From RBG-16-66-20 sp040752005 (GTDB lineage: Bacteria; Pseudomonadota; Gammaproteobacteria; Burkholderiales; SG8-39): 64,000 nt of DNA. Position numbers and translations under genes: made by a program. The notes beneath the pieces were generated by a model. It was not told where the DNA came from, did no database searches, and worked only from the letters and a program-made list of their open reading frames with translations. Below, in pieces: positions 28,199 through 36,602 of this stretch (position 1 is its first letter; each line of letters starts with the position of its first letter). The stretch lies in the NCBI GenBank assembly GCA_040752005.1, contig JBFMFX010000024.1, positions 1 through 64,000 of the forward strand, written 5' to 3'.

Positions 28199-29250
28199 AG
28201 CCTTTCCAGCACCGCGCGGCCCATTTCCTCCGTGCCGACCTTGCGCGTGCCCTCAGTATAGAGGTCGGCGGTGCGATAGCCGTCGGCGAGCGTCTTCGCC
28301 ACCGCGCGCTCGATGCGCGCGGCGGCTTCCGGTTGCCCGAGCGAATGGCGCAGCATCATCGCCGCCGACAGGATCGTCGCGAGCGGATTGGCGACGCCCT
28401 TGCCGGCGATGTCGGGCGCCGAGCCGTGGATCGGCTCGTACAGACCCTTGCCGCGTTCGTCGAGCGAGGCCGACGGCAGCATGCCGATCGAGCCGGTCAG
28501 CATCGACGCCTCGTCCGAGAGGATGTCGCCGAACAGGTTTCCGGTGACGATGACGTCGAACTGTTTCGGCGCGCGCACGAGCTGCATCGCGCAGTTGTCC
28601 ACGTACATGTGCGAAAGCTCGACGTCGGGAAAGCGTTTCGCCTCGTCCGACACCACTTCGCGCCAGAGCCGCGAGGTCTCCAGCACATTGGCCTTGTCCA
28701 CCGAGCAGACCCTGCGCCGGCGCCGGCGCGCCGCTTCGAACGCGACGCGCGCGATGCGCCGTATCTCGGCCTCGCTGTAGCGCATGGTGTCGAATCCCTC
28801 GCGCCCGAGGTCGCCGGCGTCGCGCACGCCGCGCGGTTCGCCGAAATAGATGTCGCCGGTGAGCTCGCGCACGATCAGCAGGTCGAGCCCCGCCACCACC
28901 TCGCGCTTGAGCGTGGACGAATCGGCAAGCGCGTCGTGGACCTGCGCCGGGCGCAGGTTGGCGAACAGTCCGAGCGCCTTGCGCAGGCCGAGGATCGCCT
29001 GCTCGGGGCGCTTTTCGCGCGGTGCGGCGTCGTAGCGCGGATCGCCCACCGCGCCGAAAAGAATCGCGTCGGCTTCCCTGGCGAGCGCGAGCGTGCGCTC
29101 GGGAAGCGGATCGCCCGTCTGCTCGACCGCGGCCCCGCCCACCGGAGCCTGCGCGAATTCGAGCCGCAGATCGAGGCGGCGCAATACCGCCAGCGCCTGC
29201 GCCACGATCTCCGGGCCGATGCCGTCGCCCGGCAGTACTGCGACTCTCAT
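28195..29250 (-). CDS. leuB: 3-isopropylmalate dehydrogenase
   Basis: LeuB oxidises and decarboxylates 3-isopropylmalate in leucine synthesis. The 351-residue protein starts MRVAVLPGDGIGPEIVAQAL and contains LIVRELTGDIYFGEPRG, SVDKANVLETSRLWREV and the signature NLFGDILSDEASMLTGSIGM. It lies five bases after leuD and is coupled to asd. Confidence 0.97.
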   Translation of the reverse strand: MRVAVLPGDGIGPEIVAQALAVLRRLDLRLEFAQAPVGGAAVEQTGDPLPERTLALAREADAILFGAVGDPRYDAAPREKRPEQAILGLRKALGLFANLRPAQVHDALADSSTLKREVVAGLDLLIVRELTGDIYFGEPRGVRDAGDLGREGFDTMRYSEAEIRRIARVAFEAARRRRRRVCSVDKANVLETSRLWREVVSDEAKRFPDVELSHMYVDNCAMQLVRAPKQFDVIVTGNLFGDILSDEASMLTGSIGMLPSASLDERGKGLYEPIHGSAPDIAGKGVANPLATILSAAMMLRHSLGQPEAAARIERAVAKTLADGYRTADLYTEGTRKVGTEEMGRAVLERL

Positions 29251-29255
29251 CGCCG

Positions 29256-29897
29256 CTACCGGAACAGCCAGGGCAATTCCGCCCGCCGGCGCTCCTCGAA
29301 CGCGCGGATCTTGTCGGCGTGGCGCAGCGTCAGGCCGATCTCGTCCAGGCCGTTGAGCAGCGCGTACTTCGGCGAGGGCGCGATCTCGAAGCGAAACGTT
29401 TTCGCCCCGTCGGTCGTGGCTACCGTCTGCCGCTCCAGGTCCACGATCAGGCGAAAGCCGGGCTGCGCGGCGCAGTCATAGAACAGGCCGTCCACTTCCT
29501 GCTCGCTGAGCATCACCGGCAATAGGCCGTTCTTGAGACAGTTGTTGTAGAAGATGTCGCCGAAGGACGGGGCGATCACGCAGCGAAAGCCGTATTCCAG
29601 CAGCGCCCACGGCGCGTGCTCGCGCGAGCTGCCGCAGCCAAAGTTCTTGCGCGCGAGCAGGATCTGCGCCCCCTGGTAACGCGGCTGGTTGAGGACGAAG
29701 TCGGGGTTGAGCGGGCGCCTGGAATTGTCCTTGCCGGGCTCGCCGGTGTCCAGATAACGCCACGCATCGAAGCAGTTCTCGCCGTAGCCGGTGCGCTTGA
29801 TGGACTTCAGGAACTGCTTCGGGATGATCGCGTCGGTGTCGACGTTGGCGCGGTCAAGCGGCGCCACCAGCCCGTTGAGCACGGTGAACTTTTCCAT
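29256..29897 (-). CDS. leuD: 3-isopropylmalate dehydratase small subunit
   Basis: LeuD is the swivelling domain of isopropylmalate isomerase. The 213-residue protein has DRANVDTDAIIPKQFLK, the substrate-binding loop KNFGCGSSREHAPWALLEYG, and SFGDIFYNNCLKNGLLPV. The start at 29897 (MEKFTVLNGLVAPLDRANVD) fits the family. A longer open frame upstream lies inside leuC. It begins two bases after the leuC stop. Confidence 0.97.
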   Translation of the reverse strand: MEKFTVLNGLVAPLDRANVDTDAIIPKQFLKSIKRTGYGENCFDAWRYLDTGEPGKDNSRRPLNPDFVLNQPRYQGAQILLARKNFGCGSSREHAPWALLEYGFRCVIAPSFGDIFYNNCLKNGLLPVMLSEQEVDGLFYDCAAQPGFRLIVDLERQTVATTDGAKTFRFEIAPSPKYALLNGLDEIGLTLRHADKIRAFEERRRAELPWLFR

Positions 29898-29899
29898 CG

Positions 29900-31315
29900 T
29901 CAGCGCCAGTTGCGCACGTCCACGAAGTGGCCCGCGATCGCCGCCGCGGCCGCCATCGCCGGGCTCACCAAGTGGGTGCGCCCGCCCGCACCCTGCCGGC
30001 CCTCGAAGTTGCGGTTGGAGGTCGAGGCGCAGCGCTCGCCGGGTTCGAGCCGATCGGCGTTCATCGCCAAGCACATCGAACAGCCCGGCTGGCGCCATTC
30101 GAAGCCCGCCTCGCGAAAGACGCGGTCAAGCCCCTCCTTCTCGGCCTGCGCCTTCACCTGCCCGGAGCCCGGCACCACCATCGCAAGCCTGATGTTCTTC
30201 GCCACCCGCTTGCCGGCGACGATCGAAGCCGCGGCGCGCAGATCCTCGATGCGCGAGTTGGTGCACGAGCCGATGAACACCTTGTCGAGCCGAATGTCCT
30301 GGATCGGAGTGCGCGGTTCGAGCCCCATGTACACCAGGGCACGCTCCATGCCCTCGCGCCGCACCGGGTCCTTCTCCCTGTCCGGATCGGGAACGCGATC
30401 CTCGACCGACACCACCATCTCGGGCGAGGTGCCCCAGGTCACCTGCGGGGCGATTTGCCTCGCATCGAGCGTCACCTCGCGGTCGAACTTTGCGTCCGGA
30501 TCGGACACGAGCGTGCGCCAGTAGCGGACCGCGCTGTCCCAGTCCGCCCCCCTGGGCGCGAGCGGCCGGCCGCGCAGATATTCGATCGTGGTGTCGTCCA
30601 CCGCCACCATTCCGGCGCGCGCGCCCGCCTCGATCGCCATGTTGCAGATCGTCATCCTGCCTTCCATCGAGAGCGCGCGGATCGTGCTGCCGGCGAACTC
30701 GATCGCATGCCCCGTGCCGCCGGCGGTGCCGATGCGGCCGATAATCGCGAGCACCACGTCCTTCGCGGTGACCCCGCGCGCCAGCGGCCCCTCGACGGCG
30801 ACGCGCATGTTCTTCATCTTGCGCGCGACCAGGCACTGGGTGGCGAGCACGTGCTCGACTTCCGAAGTGCCGATGCCGAAGGCAAGGCAGGCAAAGGCGC
30901 CGTGAGTGCTGGTGTGCGAGTCCCCGCACACCACCGTCATGCCGGGCAGGGTCGCGCCGTTTTCCGGCCCGATGACGTGCACGATCCCCTGGCGCGCGTC
31001 GAGGAACGGGAAATAGGCGCGCGCGCCGAATTCGCGGATATTGGCGTCCAGCGTCTGCACCTGCAGCCGCGAGACCGGATCCTCGATGCCCGCGACGCCG
31101 CGCTCCCAGCCGGTGGTCGGCGTGTTGTGGTCGGCGGTCGCGATCACGGACTCCGGTCGCCACGGTTTTCGCCCGGCGAGGCGCAAGCCCTCGTACGCCT
31201 GGGGGCTGGTCACCTCGTGCACCAGGTGCCGGTCAATGTAGAGCAGCGCCGTGCCGTCGTCCTCGACGTGCACCACATGGCTGTCCCAGAGCTTGTCGTA
31301 GAGGGTGCGCCCCAT
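29900..31315 (-). CDS. leuC: 3-isopropylmalate dehydratase large subunit
   Basis: LeuC is the aconitase-like 4Fe-4S subunit that isomerises 2- to 3-isopropylmalate. The 471-residue protein has the catalytic blocks TVVCGDSHTSTHGAFACLAF, VFIGSCTNSRIEDL and the cluster Cys pair region WRQPGCSMCLAMN. The start at 31315 (MGRTLYDKLWDSHVV) matches the family. It heads the leuCDB-asd cluster. A possible -10 (GATAAT) lies in the 63-base gap to the upstream peptidase gene. Confidence 0.97.
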   Translation of the reverse strand: MGRTLYDKLWDSHVVHVEDDGTALLYIDRHLVHEVTSPQAYEGLRLAGRKPWRPESVIATADHNTPTTGWERGVAGIEDPVSRLQVQTLDANIREFGARAYFPFLDARQGIVHVIGPENGATLPGMTVVCGDSHTSTHGAFACLAFGIGTSEVEHVLATQCLVARKMKNMRVAVEGPLARGVTAKDVVLAIIGRIGTAGGTGHAIEFAGSTIRALSMEGRMTICNMAIEAGARAGMVAVDDTTIEYLRGRPLAPRGADWDSAVRYWRTLVSDPDAKFDREVTLDARQIAPQVTWGTSPEMVVSVEDRVPDPDREKDPVRREGMERALVYMGLEPRTPIQDIRLDKVFIGSCTNSRIEDLRAAASIVAGKRVAKNIRLAMVVPGSGQVKAQAEKEGLDRVFREAGFEWRQPGCSMCLAMNADRLEPGERCASTSNRNFEGRQGAGGRTHLVSPAMAAAAAIAGHFVDVRNWR

Positions 31316-31378
31316 GGCGTGGCGTGCGCTCGCGCGTGCGGAAAGCAAAGAATTATCGCACAGCGCGCCGTGCGCGCA

Positions 31379-32194
31379 CTACCGTTTCGCGCGCGCCGCC
31401 TCGAAAAGCGGCATCACCCGTTGCGACACCTCGCGCAGCTCGGCGATGCGCGTGTCGTGCGAGGGATGCGTGGAAAGGAACTCCGGCGGCTGAGCGCGCG
31501 CCGCCTTCTGCATCTTCTGCCACAGGCTCACCGCGGCGCGCGGATCGTACGCGGCGCGCGCGGCAAGCTCCACGCCGATGCGGTCGGCCTCCACTTCGTC
31601 GGTGCGGGAATTCGGCAGATTGAAGGTGAGGTCGAGGACGAGCTGGGTGAGGTCCATCGCGCCCTGCGACATGCCGAGCGCGACCCCGAGCACCGTCAGC
31701 CCGACGCCCTGCGCCAGCGCCTGCGAGGCGCGCTCGCGCCCGTGCTCGCGCAGCGCGTGCGCGATTTCGTGCCCCATCACCGCGGCCAGTTCGTCGTCGG
31801 TGGGTTGCAGCCGCTCGATCAGGCCGGTATAGACCGCGATCTTGCCCCCCGGCATGCACCAGGCATTGACGTCCTTCGCGGCGATGACGTTCACCTCCCA
31901 TTTCCAGCCCGGCGCATCCGACCGAAACGCCGCCGTCTGGCGGATCAGGCGCTCGGCGATCGCGCGTACCCGCGCCACCTGCGCCGCGTCGGTGTTTAGC
32001 CGGCCCTTGCGGCGCGCCTCGTCGAGCACGCGCCGGTAGGCGCTCGCCGCGCTGCGGTTGATGGTTTCGGAGGAGACCACCATGGTCTGCGGCCGATCTA
32101 CGCCGACCGCGCCCGCGCTCGTCGTGTGCACGGTCTGGCAGCCGGCGAGCGCGGCGGCAAGGACGAGGATGCAACAGTGGGCGCGCATGCGCAT
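31379..32194 (-). CDS. M48 family metalloprotease lipoprotein
   Basis: The 271-residue protein has a lipoprotein signal peptide with lipobox (LAAALAGCQTV) and an M48 peptidase domain. The zinc site HEIAHALREHG is at about residues 142-152, the third ligand region is NSRTDEVEADRIGVEL, and the late motif is FLSTHPSHDTRIAELR. It resembles LoiP/YcaL-type outer-membrane-associated proteases that clear misfolded envelope proteins. It lies upstream of leuC on the same strand, with no metabolic link. Confidence 0.9.
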   Translation of the reverse strand: MRMRAHCCILVLAAALAGCQTVHTTSAGAVGVDRPQTMVVSSETINRSAASAYRRVLDEARRKGRLNTDAAQVARVRAIAERLIRQTAAFRSDAPGWKWEVNVIAAKDVNAWCMPGGKIAVYTGLIERLQPTDDELAAVMGHEIAHALREHGRERASQALAQGVGLTVLGVALGMSQGAMDLTQLVLDLTFNLPNSRTDEVEADRIGVELAARAAYDPRAAVSLWQKMQKAARAQPPEFLSTHPSHDTRIAELREVSQRVMPLFEAARAKR

Positions 32195-32226
32195 TCAACG
32201 CCTGGCGGAAGCGGCTGTTGACAAGA

Positions 32227-33372
32227 TTACACGCGGACCTTGCGGGCGACGAGCCCCGCGCCGGCCGCGGCGAAAAGGGCGCTCGCGGCGAAGCTCGGTG
32301 CCGGGCCTAGCGCTTCCCAGGTCCAGCCGGCGAGAAGCGCGCCCGCCGCGCCGCCCGCTCCGTAGGCGAGGCTGGAGTAAAGCGCCTGGCCGCGCGCCTC
32401 GAGCGCACCGGGAAACAGGCGGTGGACCGCGGCGATGGAAGCCGAATGGAACGCGCCGAACGTCGCCGCGTGCAGCAGTTGCGCCGCGGCGAGCACCACC
32501 GGCGACTCCACGCCCCAGCCGATCGCCAGGAAGCGCACCACCGCGCAGCCGTAGCTCGCAAGCAGCAGCGCGCGCAGCGTGAAGCGCCGCATCAGCCGCG
32601 GCAGGCACAGAAAGAGCACGATTTCGGCAAGCACGCCCAGGGTCCACAGCGCGCCGATCTGCGTCTTCGAGTAGCCCGCGGCCTCGAGGTACAGCGAATA
32701 GAAGACGTACATCGTCCCGTGCGCCGCGGTCATGCAGAAGCAGGCGCCGAAGAACGCGCGTACCTCCGGGCGCGCGAGCACCGCCGCGAGATCCGGGCCG
32801 CCGCTCGCGCCGCGCGCGGGCGCGGCGCGCGGCACCAGAAAAGACGCCGCGCACACGAGCGCCGCAAGTCCGATGAGGATCGGCGCCAGCGTCGCCGGCG
32901 GATGCCGGTCGAGCCACGCTCCGGTGCCGAGCACCGCGGCGATGAAGCCGATCGAGCCCCAGAGGCGGATCGGCCCGTAGCCGCCGGCGCGACCGCCGAG
33001 CGCCGAGAGCGTGATCGCCTCGACGAGCGGCGCAGCGCCCGCCGCGGCGAGGCTGACGGCGAGCAGCGCGAGCGCGATCGGCAGCGGGCGCTCGAGCAGC
33101 GCGAGCACGGCGAATCCCGCCAGCGTGACGATGCCCGAGAAGATGACGATCGCGCGCCGCGCGCCACCGTAGCGCGTGCCCCAGGTATCGGCGAGCCAGC
33201 CCCAGAAGCCGGGGGCGACGATACGCGCCACCTGCGGCATCGCCATGGCGAGCGCGATCTCGGCGGCGCCCAGGCCGAGCGCCGCAAGGTACAGCGCGAA
33301 ATACGACACAAAAGCGCCGGCATGGGTGAAGAAGGCGAAATAGAACGCGGCGAGGCGCACGGCGACCGGCAT
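32227..33372 (-). CDS. MFS transporter, HcaT/LacY-like
   Basis: The 381-residue protein has about 12 membrane helices and the short-loop pattern of the MFS_1-like (HcaT, 3-phenylpropionate/nucleoside symporter) group. The first helix is FYFAFFTHAGAFVSYFALYL, the loop 2-3 motif is APGFWGWLADTWG, and GPIRLWGSIGFIAA marks helix 5. The substrate cannot be read from the sequence. It is divergent from the 999-residue fused membrane protein, separated by 43 bases. Confidence 0.85.
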   Translation of the reverse strand: MPVAVRLAAFYFAFFTHAGAFVSYFALYLAALGLGAAEIALAMAMPQVARIVAPGFWGWLADTWGTRYGGARRAIVIFSGIVTLAGFAVLALLERPLPIALALLAVSLAAAGAAPLVEAITLSALGGRAGGYGPIRLWGSIGFIAAVLGTGAWLDRHPPATLAPILIGLAALVCAASFLVPRAAPARGASGGPDLAAVLARPEVRAFFGACFCMTAAHGTMYVFYSLYLEAAGYSKTQIGALWTLGVLAEIVLFLCLPRLMRRFTLRALLLASYGCAVVRFLAIGWGVESPVVLAAAQLLHAATFGAFHSASIAAVHRLFPGALEARGQALYSSLAYGAGGAAGALLAGWTWEALGPAPSFAASALFAAAGAGLVARKVRV

Positions 33373-33402
33373 GGCGCCCGATCTTAACGGCGCGCGCCGT
33401 GC

Positions 33403-33408
33403 TATATA
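33403..33408 (+). promoter_or_regulatory. Possible extended -10 before the fused membrane protein
   Basis: TGC followed by TATATA forms an extended -10, seven bases before the ATG at 33416. The sequence is nearly symmetric (GCTATATAGC), so it could also serve the divergent MFS gene. No -35 is apparent. If used for the plus-strand gene, the mRNA would be leaderless. Confidence 0.3.
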
Positions 33409-33415
33409 GCGCGCA

Positions 33416-36415
33416 ATGCCGACGCGAACCCCGCCGCGCGCCGCGTTCTACGCGCTGTTCACTGCCTCGGGCTTCGCCGGCCTCATCTACGAGTCCGTCT
33501 GGACGCATTACCTGAAGCTCTTCCTCGGCCACGCCGCGTACGCGCAGTCGCTGGTGCTGGCGGTGTTCATGGGCGGCATGGCCCTCGGCGCCGGACTCGC
33601 CGGCCGGCTCTCGCCCGCGATCCGCAATCCGCTCGCCGGCTACGCGCTCGTCGAGGCCGCGATCGGGCTCGCCGCGCTCGGCTTTCACGAGGCGTTCGTC
33701 GCCGCCACCGACTGGGCGCATGCGACGCTGCTCCCGGCCACCGGCACCGCCCCGCTCGCGCTCGCCGCGAAGCTCGCGCTTTCGTGCGCGCTGATCCTGC
33801 CGCAGTCGGTGCTGCTCGGAGCGACCTTTCCGCTCATGAGCGCCGGGCTCGCACGCGCGCACCCTCGCACCGCCGGCGAGTCGGTGGCGATGCTCTACTT
33901 CACCAACAGTCTGGGCGCTGCCCTCGGCGTGCTCGCGAGCGGCTTCGTCCTGATCGAGTGGGCGGGGTTGCCGGGTACCCTGCACACGGCCGGTGCGATC
34001 AACCTCGCGCTCGCCGCGGCGGTCGCGCTCGCCGCGCGCGCCGCGCAGGACCCGCCGCTTGTGTCCCGCGACGACAACGGCGCGACCGCGGGCACGCTCC
34101 TCCTCGCCGCCGCGTTCCTCACCGGACTTGCCTCGTTCGTCTACGAGATCAGCTGGATCCGGATGCTCGCGCTGGTGCTCGGCGCCTCGACCCACGCTTT
34201 CGAGCTGATGCTCTCGACCTTCATCTTGGGCCTGGCGCTCGGCGGACTCGCCGCCCGGCGGCGCGCCGACGCCGCACCCGGCGCACTCGCCGCGCTCGCC
34301 TGGGTGCAGGTGGCCATGGGGCTCGCCGCACTCGCGACACTGCCGGTGTACGACCGCAGCTTCGAGCTGATGGAGTTCCTGATGAAGGGGCTGGCGCGCA
34401 CGGACACCGGGTATCTGCTGTTCAACCTCGCCGGCCAGAGCGTCGCGGCGCTGGTGATGCTGCCGGCCACCTTCCTCGCCGGCATGACGCTGCCGCTGAT
34501 CACTGGCGCGCTGCTGTCGGCCGGTGCCGGCGAGCGCGCGATCGGCCGGGTGTACGCGGTCAACACCCTGGGAGCGATCGCCGGCGTGATTCTGGCCGTG
34601 CACGCCGGCCTGCCCCTGCTCGGCCTGAAAGGCACGCTCATGCTCGGAGCGCTGGTGGACGCAGGTCTCGGCCTCGTGCTGCTCGCGCGTTTTGGGCCGG
34701 GGATGCGCGCGCTCGGCGCCGCCGCGGCCGCCTGCGCCGCGGCGTTCATCGCTCTCGCACTCGCCTTCGAACTGGACGCGAACAAGATGACGGCGGGCGT
34801 ATTCCGCCATGGCGACCTCGCCAGCTCGCGCGAGGCGGCGATCCTCTACCGGCGCGACGGCAAGACCGCCACCGTGCACCTGGTACGCTACGAGGATGCC
34901 CTGAGCATCCGTACCAACGGCAAGTCGGACGGCTCGATCAATTTGCAGGGAACCCCGCGGCGCAGCACCGACGAGATCACGATGGTGCTCACCGCGGCGC
35001 TGCCGCTTGCGCACCGGCCCGAGGCCCGCAGCGCCGCGGTGATCGGCATCGGCACCGGCCTGACCACGCACACGTTGCTGCAGAGCATGACGCTCGAGCG
35101 CGTGGACACGATCGAGATCGAGCCGGCGATGGCGGAGGCCGCGCGCGGCTTCGCGCCGCGCAACAGCGCCGCGTTCGCCGACCCGCGCAGCCGGATCGTC
35201 ATCGAGGACGCGAAAAGCTATTTCTCCACCGGCCGGCAGCGCTACGACCTCATCATCTCGGAGCCGTCCAATCCGTGGGTGAGTGGCGTCGCGAGCCTGT
35301 TCACGCGCGAGTTCTACGCGCGCGTGCGCCCTCACCTTGAACCGGGCGGGATCCTCGCGCAGTGGTTCCAGCTCTACGAGATCGACGCGTCGCTGCTCGC
35401 CTCGGTGATGAAGGCGCTCGGCGGGGTCTTCCCGCACTACGCCGTCTACGCTGCGAGCGACCACGACCTGCTGATCCTCGCCTCCGAGCGGCCGCTGGCG
35501 CGCCCGCCGAGCGCCGCGGTGTTCGAGCATCCGGGGCTCGCCAAGGAGCTGTGGCGCATCCACGTGCTTGCGATCGGCGATCTCGACGCGCGCTACCTCG
35601 GCGATCGCGCGACACTGGAGCCGCTCTTCGCCAGCTATTCGACGCCGGCGAACTCCGACTACCATCCGGTGCTCGACCTGAACGCGGCGCGCCACCGCTT
35701 CACCGAGCGCAGCGCCACCGACGTCGTCGCGCTCCTCAACGCGCCGCTGCCGGTGCTGGAGCTGCTGGAGCCAGGCCGCAGCCGCCGTCCGTTGAATCCG
35801 CTGCACGTGGGCGCCTACGCGTTCCAGCGGATCGAAAACACGCGTGTCGCGCGGTACGCGCGCGACTACCTGCTGCGGCCGGCGCCGCCCGAGCCCGAGC
35901 GGATCTCCCCGGCGCTGCAAAAGGACCTGGAGCTGGTGAAGCTGCGCCTGATCGAATGCCGCGCGCCCCGCGACGAGGACGTGTGGCTGCACGGCCTGAT
36001 GAACGTCGCGCGCACGATGAACCCGTTTCTGGACGCCGAGGAGGCACGCGCGGTCTGGACGCGCATCCAGACCTCGCCCTGTCACGGGTCGCTGTACGCC
36101 TTTCAGCGGCGTTGGATCGCGCTGTTCGCCGCGCTCGGGGCGCGCGACGGCGCGGCGGCGGCGACGCAGGCCGAGACGCTGCTCGCCACCCAGCAGTCCT
36201 TGAGCGCCGACAGCCGCGAGTTCCTGCTCGCCGCGGCGATGGCGGGAGCGATCGCCTCGGGCGATGCGAAGCGCGCGAGGACGCTGTGGGAGCACTACGC
36301 GCCGCGTCTGCCGCTCGCGGCGACCGGCCAGCCGCTGATGCGGCTGCTGCGCTGCCACGCCGCGCGCGGCGAGCAGGCCGGCTGCGCGGCGGCGTTTGCC
36401 CGCTATCCCGGCTGA
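33416..36415 (+). CDS. Large membrane protein fused to a spermidine-synthase-like domain
   Basis: The 999-residue protein has three parts. Residues about 1-460 form many membrane helices arranged as two related halves (GFAGLIYESVWTHYLKLFLG near the start, SFVYEISWIRMLALVLGAST near residue 245). Residues about 500-700 are a Rossmann methyltransferase-like domain of the polyamine synthase type, with VIGIGTGLTTHTLLQ (about 541), IEDAKSYF (about 597) and ISEPSNPWVSGVASLFTREF (about 616). The tail (about 750-999) looks like a helical repeat domain. The usual synthase glycine loop GGGDG and catalytic DxxDP are replaced by GIGTG and SEPSNP, so aminopropyl transfer is doubtful. Substrate and role are unknown. 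It is divergent from an MFS transporter. Confidence 0.85.
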   Translation: MPTRTPPRAAFYALFTASGFAGLIYESVWTHYLKLFLGHAAYAQSLVLAVFMGGMALGAGLAGRLSPAIRNPLAGYALVEAAIGLAALGFHEAFVAATDWAHATLLPATGTAPLALAAKLALSCALILPQSVLLGATFPLMSAGLARAHPRTAGESVAMLYFTNSLGAALGVLASGFVLIEWAGLPGTLHTAGAINLALAAAVALAARAAQDPPLVSRDDNGATAGTLLLAAAFLTGLASFVYEISWIRMLALVLGASTHAFELMLSTFILGLALGGLAARRRADAAPGALAALAWVQVAMGLAALATLPVYDRSFELMEFLMKGLARTDTGYLLFNLAGQSVAALVMLPATFLAGMTLPLITGALLSAGAGERAIGRVYAVNTLGAIAGVILAVHAGLPLLGLKGTLMLGALVDAGLGLVLLARFGPGMRALGAAAAACAAAFIALALAFELDANKMTAGVFRHGDLASSREAAILYRRDGKTATVHLVRYEDALSIRTNGKSDGSINLQGTPRRSTDEITMVLTAALPLAHRPEARSAAVIGIGTGLTTHTLLQSMTLERVDTIEIEPAMAEAARGFAPRNSAAFADPRSRIVIEDAKSYFSTGRQRYDLIISEPSNPWVSGVASLFTREFYARVRPHLEPGGILAQWFQLYEIDASLLASVMKALGGVFPHYAVYAASDHDLLILASERPLARPPSAAVFEHPGLAKELWRIHVLAIGDLDARYLGDRATLEPLFASYSTPANSDYHPVLDLNAARHRFTERSATDVVALLNAPLPVLELLEPGRSRRPLNPLHVGAYAFQRIENTRVARYARDYLLRPAPPEPERISPALQKDLELVKLRLIECRAPRDEDVWLHGLMNVARTMNPFLDAEEARAVWTRIQTSPCHGSLYAFQRRWIALFAALGARDGAAAATQAETLLATQQSLSADSREFLLAAAMAGAIASGDAKRARTLWEHYAPRLPLAATGQPLMRLLRCHAARGEQAGCAAAFARYPG

Positions 36416-36422
36416 GCGGCGC

Positions 36423-36602
36423 GTGTTCTGGGTCGCGATGCTCCTCCCGCTGCAAGCACGCCTTGCCCGGGAGTTCGGCGAGGGCCGGACGATTCCGGCG
36501 GAGCACCGGCGCCTGTGCCGTTGGTGGAACTTCCGGGGTGTCGCCGCCCCCCTCTTGCCGGTGGCGGTGCTCTACCTCGTGGTGTTCAAGAACGCAGCCT
36601 GA
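36423..36602 (+). pseudogene. DUF2269-like membrane protein remnant (C-terminal half)
   Basis: From GTG 36423 the frame encodes 59 residues ending RRLCRWWNFRGVAAPLLPVA and VLYLVVFKNAA. This resembles only the C-terminal half of DUF2269 integral membrane proteins, which are normally about 150 residues with four membrane segments. It begins seven bases after the upstream stop and overlaps the convergent der gene by 17 bases. I read it as a 5'-truncated remnant, though a functional short protein cannot be excluded. Confidence 0.5.

Noticed and set aside
32195..36358. 1387-codon minus-strand open frame opposite the 999-residue protein
   Set aside because: Composition is that of an antisense shadow (Arg/Gly/His-rich, no domains), and the plus-strand protein is clearly real.
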